Below are positions 10,400-19,823 of a DNA stretch of 21,130 nt, one piece after another. The position numbers and the translations under genes are program-made. Every line of letters starts with the position of its first letter. Position 1 is the first letter of the stretch. A model generated the notes under the pieces. The model saw only the letters and a program-made list of their open reading frames with translations. It had not been told where the DNA came from and did no database searches. Origin of the DNA: Dimargaris cristalligena. Its lineage: Eukaryota > Kickxellomycota > Dimargaritomycetes > Dimargaritales > Dimargaritaceae. Location of the stretch: the NCBI GenBank assembly GCA_027576995.1, contig JANBQC010000500.1, forward strand, positions 1 through 21,130. The letters run 5' to 3'.

Positions 10400-11950
10400 C
10401 TAACCAAACACGCCGTTGGCCTCCAGGGTCTGCACCAACTCACCCATGGGAGCCACATCTTTCTTGTCCAGAAGATCAAACTCCTTGCAAAAGGACATGA
10501 AGTGAGCAAACAGAGAGTTGAAATGCCTCTCCGCCGTGAGATGTAGTAATTTATCGTAGTGGCTGTAAAAAATGTGGGCAAAAACGCGGAACATCTGTTT
10601 GGCAATGGCTCGCACGATCACGGCAAAGTCACGCGGAAAGGCGTTACCTATAGAAGGGAGGGTGGGTCAACGTGGTTAAATAACAATAGCTATCATCATA
10701 ATAAGTCACATAGAAATAGGCGTAGGGGAGTGGCGCCCTCCTCCATCATAATGCTCCAAGGGTCATGTATATGGAGAAGATCCCTCCTGGATTAACCCAA
10801 CTCGGTGGACGGCAGCCAGCCGAAATAATTTGACGGGTGGGGGGATCCGCCATAGGATAGGCCAAGAAAATAGTGATATATTTGTACCGGCTGTCAAATC
10901 ACGCAACCACACAGGGTGGACGGTGATTAAAAATCATGAGAATAACGTGCTTTGACTGACCTGCTTTGGTGGGGAATACCGCCTCGTCATCGAGCTGATT
11001 CTGGATCCAGGTCATGACATAGTCAGTGTACTGTGACGCAGGAAGTTTGGCATTCCGCTGGCTATTGTCGGTCCAAGTGTAGTCGACTCTGTATAGGAAC
11101 GTACAGTTAGGTATATGGCGTGATAAAGAGGGCGGTGAAAATGGCAGAAGGGGGTGAGGAGTGGTGGTAAAGAGACTATTGGTGATTGTAATGGGGGGTG
11201 GCATAACACTGATATGTATGGTTTTTATACAGCGGGTCATTCATTATAAGCTTGGCTAAAAGGAAACAGGGTGGTGCTGTTGAATAAATGAAAATAAGTT
11301 AAAAGTGGGGAGAATGGAGGGAAGCTTACCCGGGGCCAGCGGACATGATTGGGCACTCCGTAGGGGTGCAAAAATCGGAGATGGCGCCGTAGAATAGATT
11401 GAGGTACTCGAAAAAGTCAAATATATTGGAGGCGAGCCATTCATTGAGATCAACGTATTTGGGGAGTTCGACTAGGGGCTTGATTTTCCCCTTGAGTAGC
11501 GAGGATGTGGCCAGGGACGGTAGTAGGAACAAGGGAGTGCCATCGTGAGTCTCGGCGTTGTGCTTGTGGTGATGGTCGCCACTGGACCGCTTGGTTTTGG
11601 TCTTGCCGAATTTGCTGGTGGAGATAAAGAGAGAGAGTGCAGGAAATTAGAGAGGGAATAGACTGTTTAGCCACGGTAAATGTGCTTTATATATATATTT
11701 AGGTGTGTGTATGCGCATATATAGATATAGGGATATCCAGTCTGGGAGCATATATGCTGCTGCGCTGGTTTGGGTTGCACGGTAGGGTAGATGGGGCGCG
11801 GCTCCTGGGTGGGGTGTGGGGGTCAGATTGGCTAGCCCTGGCCTGATGGGTGTGGGTTCTTCGAGCAGATGTGGGGGCTCTGGCGAGGGTCCGAGACTAG
11901 GCGGCTACTCGGTGAAGAGGGTGTGTTTACCTTAGGTTAAAAAAGCTCAT
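10400..11950 (-). CDS. MOB1: Mob1-family kinase activator, four exons
   Basis: Exons in transcript order: 11950-11931, 11614-11330, 11088-10961 and 10647-10400, giving 226 residues; phases are 2, 2 and 1 and all match. The first exon is only 20 nt (MSFFNL plus two bases), like the MSF start of Mob1 proteins. Family landmarks are DLNEWLASNIFDFF (about 62-75), FCTPTECPIMSAGP with C89 and C94, DYVMTWIQNQLDDEAVFPTK, and FAHIFYSHYDK with H169 and H174. These two cysteines and two histidines are the known zinc site. Mob1 binds and activates NDR/LATS-type kinases (Dbf2, Sid2) in mitotic exit, septation or Hippo-like signalling, at spindle poles and the division site. An acidic/basic insert rich in His (DHHHKH) near residue 20 is not conserved. 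The SAGP motif favours Mob1 over Mob2. Donors include GTAAAC and GTCAGT. Confidence 0.92.
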
Positions 11951-12125
11951 TGCGAGCTTTTGAAAGCGTTTAATGGACCGAGTGATGGTTATAGGGTAAC
12001 AAGTATGGCTTCCAGAGGTTGGAAAGCCACGGGGCGGGGGAGTTATAAACCAGGGGGGAGAGAGTAGTATGTAAAGTGTGCTGGGCAAGGGGCACACAGC
12101 AATAGAATATAATAGAATAGTATGC

Positions 12126-12144
12126 TAATAATAATAATAATAAT
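12126..12144. repeat. (TAA)n microsatellite
   Basis: Six repeats of TAA about 180 bases upstream of the MOB1 start. Confidence 0.8.
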
Positions 12145-12894
12145 ATGACGACGGTGTAGTGGTGGTATATGCACTGCACGCGTGGCTAAGGACAAAACAT
12201 AAGGGGGAGGAGAGGGAGGAAGGAAAAGGCCGGAAACTCCACTGCTTTCTGTCGTCAGTCGGCGGAATACCAGGCTGACTTTCCCTACCTCACTTTCAGT
12301 TGCAACTATACACAATCCCTTTCCACTGCCCCCGCTCACTAGGGCTAATTTTGGAATAGAATGGACGAGGTAACGTAGCCCGGGCCTTTGTATATGTATC
12401 TTTTCTCCTACCCACACTAGTTAGCAGGTCCTATCTAGTCCACCGCCCCACCCACCAATATAAAATCCCCCCACTTTTTCCCATCCGCCGGTAGGAAATA
12501 TGCGTAGAGGAGAGGGAGAGTGGCTGGCGATTTTACATTCGGTATGTGCTCTCTGTAGCCCTCTCCCCCAGAGGTAGCCAATGACAGCCAGCTCCAATCT
12601 GACCGCATTGCCAATGAGGAAAAAAGACTGCCAGTACACTTTACTAATGTGCCCGCTGTTCATGCGAAAACGAAAAGAAGGTGTATATTTGACCCTCCAA
12701 GGCCCCCGCCGATTAGGTTCCTTCTCTTTTCATCCCCACCGATATTCCCCTATTCCGAATTCGAGTGTCTCAACGGAGGTACGCCTCGTCGCCTAACCAT
12801 ACCCCTAACCTCATTATCGCATCCACCTGTCCGTTAATCCGATCCCGCCCTTTCCCCACCAAACTTACCCTGAACCTCCCCACTATACTCATCT

Positions 12895-12914
12895 ATCCAT
12901 CCATCCATCCATCC
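12895..12914. repeat. (ATCC)5 microsatellite in the RPL15 leader
   Basis: Five perfect ATCC units ending 26 bases before the RPL15 start codon, so probably transcribed in the 5' untranslated region. Confidence 0.85.
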
Positions 12915-12940
12915 ACCACCCAAAAGGTCTATAATTAAAC

Positions 12941-14470
12941 ATGGGTGCCTACAAATACCTCGAGGAACTGTCCAACAAGAAGCAGTCTGATGTCGTGCGC
13001 TTCCTGCTGCGTCTGCGCTGCTGGGAATACAGGTAAACACACGCACATACATACATCCATATCGTAACGTCGCCATCGGGTCCACTATGACCGGGTTGTT
13101 CCCTAATTCTCGATCCCCCCATGCTTAGCGATCTTCCCCCCCTTCGAGATTCGATGGGGGACGATATTACGCCACGGCCTGTTATTTCTCTAGGTTAAAG
13201 CAGCGGATTCGTCCCCGGTGAAAACGGCATGTCAGCGTTCGATACCCCTCAACCTTTCCTCGTTCCAATGGTTATCCGCTCTATGGAGTGGACTGTCTAA
13301 AGAATGTGCGAGACTTGTGTAAGGGGATCGCGAGAGCTGACATGAGTTCCTCACCCACCGGGGTGTGAATCCGATTCGGGTAGGAAGGTCCAGTGGGATT
13401 CCAGATGGTCTGGTTGATTCCACTAGACTGGGGGTGTGTACGGTTCTCTTTCGGTTTGGTAAACTCCCTCGTTCCACTCCCCACGATGTAGGGGTGGTCG
13501 GTTGGACTGCCCGTATTGAGAATTCGGCACCCTTTCCTAAGTTGGTGAATGAGCGGCTCCCATAGTGGGCCTGTCCCCCCATCAAATCCCTTATCCCTGC
13601 TTTATACCCATGACTAGTCTTGAAATAACTTGCTTTGGTATTAATCCGTCTTCCTCAATTGCCTTGTCCTATTACTCCCCCGGTTGCTACATGCTATGCG
13701 TTGGTTCATTGGGTTCAATGATTGAATCGAATGCTGCTATGGATCAAACCGCACTCTCCTCCCTGGATATGTCTTGGCCGTTTATTAACCATTTAGACAA
13801 CTCAATGTTATCCACCGCGCCTCCCGCCCCACTCGCCCAGACAAGGCCCGTAGATTGGGCTACAAGGTAAGTTGTCCAATCGAATCCTGCTTAAGTTTTT
13901 GACGTCTTCATACATTAGCATGTTTGTCCAATATAACCGATTGTTTCCACTGATTCTAATTTAAGACCTTTTGATTTCACCTCTTTACTGTTACAACTAA
14001 CTACCAACGATTATTAGGCCAAGCAAGGTTACGTGATCTACCGCATCCGTATCCGCCGCGGTAACCGCAAGCGCAAGGCCCACAAGGGTCAGGTCTACGG
14101 TAAGCCCACCAACCAGGGTATCAACGAGCTGAAGAACCAGCGCTCCATGCAGGCTATCGCCGAGAACCGCGTGGGCCGCCGTTGCGGTAACCTCCGGATC
14201 CTCAACAGCTACTGGATCAACGCCGACACCACCTACAAGTACTACGAAGTCATCATGGTGGACCCCAGCCACAAGGTCATCCGCAACGACCCCCGCATCC
14301 AGTGGATCGTCAACCCCGTGCACAAGCACCGCGAAGCCCGTGGTCTCACCTCCGCTACCCGCAAGAGTCGTGGTCTCGGCAAGGGTCATTTGTTCAACCA
14401 GACCAAGGGTGGTTCCCGCCACGCCTTCTGGCGCAACAACAACACCCTCTCCCTCCGTCGTTACCGTTAA
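12941..14470 (+). CDS. RPL15: 60S ribosomal protein eL15, three exons
   Basis: Exons are 12941-13032, 13797-13866 and 14018-14470, phases 2 and 0, giving 204 residues, exactly the size of yeast eL15. The protein starts [20 protein letters not shown], continues [38 protein letters not shown], and ends [11 protein letters not shown]. The VGRR, LNSYW and KHREARGL blocks conserved in the family are all present. eL15 sits in the large subunit core near the exit tunnel and is needed for early pre-60S assembly. Exon 3 has a very strong preference for C-ending codons, unlike its neighbours, as expected of a highly expressed gene. The start follows a CT-rich leader. Intron 1 is 764 nt, much longer than others in the window; intron 2 is 151 nt. 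Donors are GTAAAC and GTAAGT. Confidence 0.98.
13390..13431 (+). other. Nested hairpin in RPL15 intron 1
   Basis: Inner arms CCAGA (13401-13405) and TCTGG (13409-13413), outer arms AGTGG (13392-13396) and CCACT (13420-13424), and CCAG/CTGG at the base with a small bulge. The inner and outer stems are separated by a 4+6 base internal loop. It could be part of an intronic RNA, but I find no convincing H/ACA or C/D boxes. Confidence 0.3.
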
Positions 14471-14696
14471 ATTTAACCCACTTAAAATCACTCATAACGT
14501 ACGTCAGATGGTTGAAGGATGGCTGGAGGGGCTTCTGGTTTCCCCGATGGTGCTGGCCCTCGAAGCTACTGTATCCCGCTTTGTATCTGTTGCCGTTCCC
14601 TTCGGCTTTTCAAGTATTTGCGCATAATGTGGTCTTGCGGACCCTTTAGTGCGTTTTGCCTGATTAGGGGTTTTTTATTCCTTCCCCTTACCCTGC

Positions 14697-14702
14697 AATA
14701 AA
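14697..14702 (+). terminator. Candidate poly(A) signal of RPL15
   Basis: AATAAA 226 bases after the RPL15 stop, following a T-rich stretch. Confidence 0.4.
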
Positions 14703-15085
14703 TCATCCTTTGAAATATTGATTCTATCGTTGATGTGCGAGAGTTTGTAAAAGTAGTTTCCCTTTGCTGTATTTAATGTTTAATGGAATTGTCAGATTGT
14801 TTACTATTGACTGTTTTTTTTTTAAATGTCGGTCACTTCGGGAGATTATACATAGATTTGAGATTCTTTAATACTTGCGAGGCAAATGGGAGGGAACAGG
14901 TGGGGGTAAATATGCTGGCTTGGGAAATGTACAACGCTTGTCCAACCTTTAAGTCTCCATACTGCGGTCAATGATGCTCCTTGTTTTTCCGTATTTGGCC
15001 GGCTTACGAGGAACCTAGCAATCCTCGCGTAAAAAAGCGGAAGCCTTTCTAATTTGCCCAACTGATAAGGCTCTGAAAAAAAAGG

Positions 15086-15104
15086 TATATATATATATAT
15101 ATAT
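15086..15104. repeat. (TA)n run
   Basis: Alternating T and A about 160 bases before the DOHH start codon. Confidence 0.8.
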
Positions 15105-15262
15105 GCCAGCCAACCACTGTCCTAAGTTCAACAACTATTGGCTATCTGGATGTTTAAACCCGTGGTAATTTTCCTACCTCTTTATTTGCCTTCTTACTTC
15201 TCCCGCATTCGGTTTACTTTATTCCCCTCCTCATATATTATATATACTCCTCTTATTTCACC

Positions 15263-16237
15263 ATGTGTCTTCCCACTGACATTCCGACTACTTCCGCCGC
15301 CCCAGCGACCGATGCCACCTACGAGAGCCTGGAGGCCCTCCTACTCAATCACAGTGGCCAAGTGTCCCTCGCCGAGCGGTTCCGGGCCCTTTTCAGTCTC
15401 AAAGCGCTCCCGGACCAACGCAGCGTTGACATCATCGGCCGCGGCTTTGCGGATTCCTCGGCCCTCCTCAAGCACGAGCTGGCCTACGTGCTGGGTCAGA
15501 TGGGTAACCCCCACGCCCTGCCCGTCCTGGAACAGGTCCTGCGGGACGACGCTGAAGACGTGATGGTCCGCCACGAAGCGGCCGAAGCCCTGGGGGCCAT
15601 TGGTCAACCGGAATCGTTGCCGGTATTGCGGGAATTCGTCAACCACCCCGCGGCGCCCATTGCCGAAACTTGTGAACTGGCGGTAGGTCGCATTCAATAC
15701 GAAGCGGACCAACAGGCGCCTAGTACTGCTACGATTGATGCCGATGCCAAGGCCGCTATTCTTTACGCCTCCGTTGACCCGGCCCCGGCCCATAACGACG
15801 CTTCCCAGTCCACCGAAGCCCTCGGTCACCGACTGATGGACCCGAATCTCCCCCTGTTCGAACGGTACCGCGCCATGTTCGCCCTGCGTAACCGGGGTGA
15901 CACCGCAGCGGTTGAGGAGCTGGCCCGGGGTCTGGAAGACCCTACGAGTGCCCTGTTCCGCCACGAAATCGGGTTCGTGTTCGGGCAGATGCAGCATCCC
16001 GCCAGCGTCCCCGCGCTGGTCAAGGCGCTTGCCAATACCGCCGAGGAACCCATGGTGCGTCACGAATGTGCCGAGGCTTTGGGGTCCATTGCGAGCCCCG
16101 AGGTGCTCCCGGTGTTGCAGACGTTCAGTAAGGACCCTGAACGTGTGGTGCGGGAGAGTTGTATTGTGGCCTTGGATATGTATGAGCATGAACAGAGTGG
16201 TCAGTTCCAGTATGCTACCGTGCCGGATTCCCAATAG
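15263..16237 (+). CDS. DOHH: Deoxyhypusine hydroxylase, single exon
   Basis: 324 residues built of HEAT-like helical repeats in two halves. The enzyme hydroxylates the deoxyhypusine residue of eIF5A, completing hypusine, and works in the cytoplasm with a di-iron centre. The four His-Glu pairs that hold iron are all present: H71-E72 (KHELAYVLGQM), H104-E105 (RHEAAEALG), H234-E235 (RHEIGFVFGQM) and H267-E268 (RHECAEALG). The two halves mirror each other and are linked by a low-complexity stretch at about 148-185, as in the family. Length matches fungal enzymes (yeast Lia1 325). The start has a favourable TTTCACCATG context, and no upstream in-frame ATG fits better. Unlike the other recognised genes, it has no intron. 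Codons are GC-rich, which produces long but meaningless frames on the opposite strand. Confidence 0.97.
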   Translation: MCLPTDIPTTSAAPATDATYESLEALLLNHSGQVSLAERFRALFSLKALPDQRSVDIIGRGFADSSALLKHELAYVLGQMGNPHALPVLEQVLRDDAEDVMVRHEAAEALGAIGQPESLPVLREFVNHPAAPIAETCELAVGRIQYEADQQAPSTATIDADAKAAILYASVDPAPAHNDASQSTEALGHRLMDPNLPLFERYRAMFALRNRGDTAAVEELARGLEDPTSALFRHEIGFVFGQMQHPASVPALVKALANTAEEPMVRHECAEALGSIASPEVLPVLQTFSKDPERVVRESCIVALDMYEHEQSGQFQYATVPDSQ

Positions 16238-16431
16238 AAAAATAGGCATGAATAGATGTAAAATGGGGGAAGGGGGAGGTTACTATATAGTAATGTACGG
16301 TTTGGTTTGTGAATCCCCGTCCGCACATCCCCCTCCTATTTTTTAAGGAATCGGGCGACTTGCTTGATCAATATCGGTTGCTGCCTGGTTCTCTATTTTT
16401 TCGAAGATGTCACTATTAAAATGATTACAGA

Positions 16432-16437
16432 AATAAA
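16432..16437 (+). terminator. Candidate poly(A) signal of DOHH
   Basis: AATAAA 194 bases after the DOHH stop codon. Confidence 0.35.
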
Positions 16438-17430
16438 TACCTAAGCCTAGCTAATCAGTATTATTATGTCTTATCTCTTGTGGGGGTAGCTGTGTTTAGG
16501 GCGGGGGCAAGGATGGCTTCCCGGAGCTAAGCCATAAGTGGGTATTGGTTATGGTTCCATTTGATGAGCGATCATAATTCCAAGAAAATCACATTGTAGG
16601 GCTTGATCAATTGTTTTGGGCGACTTCAACAGCATTTGAAGACTTTCCCAATTTCTAAATGGGGCACATTAATGCCCGTGCAGTGTCTATACATGTGTTC
16701 TGCCAGGCAACTGACTTGCTTTTAAGCGGCTTTCTGACTCAACGGTGACATCGTATCCCCTTTTATCCCCCCTCCCAGAACCCGGGTACTCTTCGCTTAT
16801 ATATGAGATTCTGACGGGAAATAACAGAGACCGATGGATCACAATTATTGACCGTTGAATACTGCATTGCCAGAAGCTAGGATGACCCAGATCAAGACAG
16901 GCGTTGCCTACTACCCGTTTACTATTGGGCCAAGCAATTCGCAGGAAATCTTACCTGTCGGATAACCTTGTGTCAAATTCTGGGGGTCTTTGCCTCGTTA
17001 GCTCCGACCAAGTTACTGTATTATTGTGGGACTTATAGCCCGGATCGCCGCTACATTAGTCACTCCTCTCATCTTGCTCTCAGCCATCAAGTGTTGGACA
17101 TCGTAACCATAACCGGTCACTGGGGGACCTGCCGCCATCATGATTACCAGACGCCCGACCATCGTACTAGCTTTGGCCATTCGGGATGCTATCTAAACCA
17201 CAGTTCCGGTGTTTCCCTATGACTATCCTAAATACGTGGACCAGGTTCATGGGTCGGCTTACTGTCACCTGCTCGTTGCATCGCACGAGCCGTTCTATAA
17301 GACAATGCGCCATTGTTCTACACACTCCTAGGGACATTGATTTGAAACTATAAGTCGATATTAATGGATTGGGCTGTATTTTATTCATAATGACCCAAAT
17401 GGAACTCGCAACTAACATTTTAATTTGTAG
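16438..17430. other. Stretch without a supported gene
   Basis: About 1 kb after DOHH. A 34-codon hydrophobic frame at 17002-17103 (IIVGLIARIAATLVTP...) follows a TTAG and stops at TAA. It may be a membrane-segment exon of the gene whose last exons follow, but no good donor joins it. Nothing else can be supported. Confidence 0.3.
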
Positions 17431-17751
17431 CCCGCTTAGCTAACGATCTAAAGCGTGGCACTTATCGAGCTACTTGGTGGGCGGCAGGACCAGTCCAGAG
17501 GAAGCCCGGTATTGAGGTTCCTTTTGGATTCGATTACCTGTGGGGTGGAGATGTTCCGGCGGTGAGTGTAATTACATGAACGGGATGATTGGGCAAGAAA
17601 TGAAATTATAGGCGGTGACTAACAATGCGAGAATGGGGCCACTTTGCAAAGAATCTCCCCTTGTAATAGCCTAAAGGGCTATATAAATTAATGGTATATA
17701 TTCCTAAAGCGACAACAGGTGGCAGGTCTGGTGTATGTTTTAGGAAGTTAA
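17431..17751 (+). CDS. Last two exons of an unrecognised gene (5' part not found)
   Basis: Exon 17431-17561 follows TTTAATTTGTAG and ends GCG|GTGAGT. Exon 17719-17751 follows GACAACAG and ends with TAA. The junction is phase 0 on both sides. The first encodes RLANDLKRGTYRATWWAAGP then VQRKPGIEVPFGFDYLWGG; the second adds VAGLVYVLGS. Residue make-up, splice signals and codon choice look like real coding sequence. The exon needs one base from an upstream exon, which I could not place. Beyond the stop the same frame stays open for 38 codons with a hydrophobic run, so the TAA may also be a late mutation. The family is not recognised; aromatic and glycine-rich content suggests a small membrane-associated protein, but that is a guess. 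Confidence 0.4.
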
Positions 17752-18428
17752 TTCACGGATTTCGGCGATGGGGGCCTCTGGGATTTGATGATCGTCTTAT
17801 TTGAGATACTTTTATACCCAATTCCCTCCCCCGAATTACTATTGAAAGGCTTTTTTTGGATGTCCTAAACCACCCTACTCCTAAACTTATAAACCCCGGC
17901 CTTCCTCAAAAAGCTCGCATTATTTGTACCAATGAGGCCTAAACCCCTGGAACCCAGGCAAAGTAATTTGTGTTTGAGTGTCATAATTTATATACACTAT
18001 TTGAATGTGACCAGGGGTAATAAGGATGAAAGAAACTGAATGCTTTTGGGTAAAATGGGGAATGCAATGTAAATACGAAGATGTATCGAGACAATTGTTT
18101 AAATATGACCAGAATGGCCCTGCCCAGTTTAACCCGCTGATTTATCCCGTGTGCGTCCGGGTTGGGTACACCGCCGGTGTCCAACAAACGTGGCGAGAAT
18201 AAAAGGGGGGTTCCCAATGTGAACTGGTGAAAGGGTCAAGAGGAGAGGGGATGGTCAATTTGGTAAAACCAATGGATCGACAGTCAGCTAGATAAAACAA
18301 AGCAGGATTGGTGCGGTGCACACGATATAGCAAAATGAACTCCAGGCCGTGCAGGCAATATAAGGGGTAGCAGGTGTAGATTCCCAGATGAACTCAAGGG
18401 AGAGGATACGGTGGGGCAAGTTCCCGAC
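17752..18428. other. Intergenic stretch
   Basis: About 680 bases. Apart from the open frame that continues to 17868 and mixed-composition sequence, I see nothing to annotate. Confidence 0.4.
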
Positions 18429-18922
18429 TCATTTTTTACCCGCCTTCGCTACAGCCCGATTGGGAGTAATATTCTTACCCTCTGATAAGCCCTTTACCTC
18501 CCCTTTCGTGGGGTTACCCCACGCGGCCTTGGGCTGGGCCGCAGTGCCGGCCGGGTTTGGTTTGCTTCGTTTGGTTAGGGGCCAGCTTGGCCATAGTTGG
18601 CTTCGCCGAAGTAGGAGGGGGGGGGTCTTTGGGGAGCCCCGAGCACTAGGAACTTTAGCGTTTGGCTTAGCGGTGGAAATCCTCGGCGGTGTGGTACTGG
18701 GCTTGTTTTTTCCATTCCAATCGGCGACGCCATTGGGAACAATTTTATTGGGTATCTCCAGTTTGTCTGCAGCGGTCGGTTTGGCTGCTTCGGCGCGACG
18801 AACCAATCGAGCGGTTGGGGCAGTCATCGAGGTATCAGCCACAAGAAAATGGCCCAACACAGCGACCACTAATGAAACGAGGAGGGGGGCAGCACAATGG
18901 ATTTTAGGTTGGAAATTTTCAT
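18429..18922 (-). pseudogene. Basic Pro/Ala/Thr/Lys-rich secreted-type protein, frame broken near start
   Basis: A long minus-strand frame ends at TGA 18431-18429. It has no in-frame ATG near its start. An ATG in a good context (CGCACCATGA) at 18922-18920 opens a different frame that begins MKISNLKSIVL and stops after 17 residues. Between them is a run of six C on the coding strand (18884-18889). A one-base change there would link the Lys-containing start to the hydrophobic LLVSLVVAVLGHFLVA, together a typical signal peptide followed by a basic, disordered Pro/Ala/Thr/Lys-rich tail ending AKAGKK. A second tract of nine C (18617-18625) is followed in another frame by similar Lys/Pro/Thr-rich sequence, so a second shift is possible. 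This is a recent pseudogene or an assembly error in homopolymers. Function unknown. Confidence 0.4.
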
Positions 18923-19292
18923 GGTGCGAACTTATAAATAAGAGGGTTCTTAGAACCAAGGGAAGAGGGGGATTGGGTTCTAATGAAAGGCAGCCGAAGA
19001 AGATATATATATATATGAAAGGGTGGGGCGTGATTTAATGGAAGTAATTGTAGGGGGGGAAATATGCTTGTTGAAAAATAAAAGAGACAGGTCGGCCCAT
19101 ATTTATATATGGCGAGTAAGAGGATGCAAACGAGCACTTCGTTGCCTTTGACACACCATTGGAATCATTCCGTCGACCCACCACCAGCACCTCATTAAAC
19201 CAAAAAGGCGTTTCCACCATCCATGTGTTGTATAGTTGGGAGAGGATTAAGCGAATGGGTATGAATGCCCGGCCAGTGCGTCGGGATGTATA
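18923..19292. other. Intergenic stretch
   Basis: About 370 bases holding a short (AT) run at about 19002-19015 and no supported gene. It would contain the promoter of the minus-strand secreted-type frame and the 3' end of the next minus-strand gene. Confidence 0.4.
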
Positions 19293-19823
19293 TTAATAAA
19301 TAGATTGGTTGTTATTATAGTCGCGGGCCCTCTTAGTTGTCGCAAATTCTTTGTTAGGATGGCGGCGGCTGGATAGAAGGAAAGGGGAGGGGCACATGGT
19401 TGGATAAATAGCGGCCCAGACTTAACGGGCTCACCGGCAGTAATAAACATAGCCGAATATTTCCGGTGGATTAGAGAAACCTAGTGAATTCCACCGAGTG
19501 CGGCTCAGGAGACCGTTTTTTTGTTTTATATATACTTCAAAGCATATGGTTTTATTCGAGTTGTATATACAAACCCGCTTAACTATAGTATACACTAGTA
19601 GGTAAAGCCATTTACCCTTGCAATCACGCATTCTTAATTCTTTGGCGAAGCCCATGAACTTGAAGGATACCCGCGATTGAAAAACGCCCACATCCCCGGC
19701 TGGGGGACCTTTGAGCGGCAATCAATATAAAGCAATGTAGCCGCTTCTACCCTGCTTTCCTTCTTCGCCCTTGGTGCTTTTCTTCAGAGGAGTGAGCCAA
19801 TAATACCTCCCTAGAATTGGCAT
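19293..19823 (-). CDS. Unrecognised small basic protein, four-exon model
   Basis: Exons in transcript order: 19823-19751 (tentative), 19708-19616, 19480-19435 and 19368-19293, total 95 residues. Donors are GTAGAA, GTAAAT and GTGAGC; acceptors AAAG, CTAG and CCAG. Phases 1, 1 and 2 agree at every joint. Exon 2 encodes PPAGDVGVFQSRVSFKFMGF followed by AKELRMRDCK; exon 3 FSNPPEIFGYVYYC; exon 4 ends RRHPNKEFATTKRARDYNNN plus QSIY and TAA. The product is basic, without a signal peptide or membrane helix. The first intron would be only 42 nt, a multiple of three, so the TGA within it may instead be the end of a separate frame or a mutated codon. I do not recognise the family. Confidence 0.38.

Larger units (their letters stand above)
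11951..12940. promoter_or_regulatory. Divergent promoter region of MOB1 and RPL15
   Basis: About 990 bases between the start codons of MOB1 (-) and RPL15 (+). It carries a TATAAAA at 12459-12465 on the plus strand, a TAA-repeat microsatellite near MOB1 and long CT/C-rich tracts toward RPL15, as is common in leaders of highly expressed fungal genes. No coding region recognised. Confidence 0.5.
14471..15262. other. Intergenic region between RPL15 and DOHH
   Basis: About 790 bases with the RPL15 3' region and the DOHH promoter. It holds a (TA)n run at 15086-15104, and a CT-rich leader with TATATTATATATA at 15233-15245 just ahead of the DOHH start. No gene supported. Confidence 0.5.

Noticed and set aside
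13997..14491. 164-codon frame opposite RPL15 exon 3
   Set aside because: It mirrors the C-ending codons of RPL15; its Val/Leu/Ala-rich product has no recognisable features.
15341..16249. 302-codon frame opposite DOHH
   Set aside because: Shadow of a GC-rich, codon-biased gene; DOHH on the plus strand has all four catalytic His-Glu pairs.
18388..19038. 216-codon plus-strand frame
   Set aside because: It overlaps the minus-strand frame with a signal-peptide-like start and Lys/Pro/Thr-rich tail, which fits a real gene better. Its own start lies in a poor context and the product has no recognisable motif.
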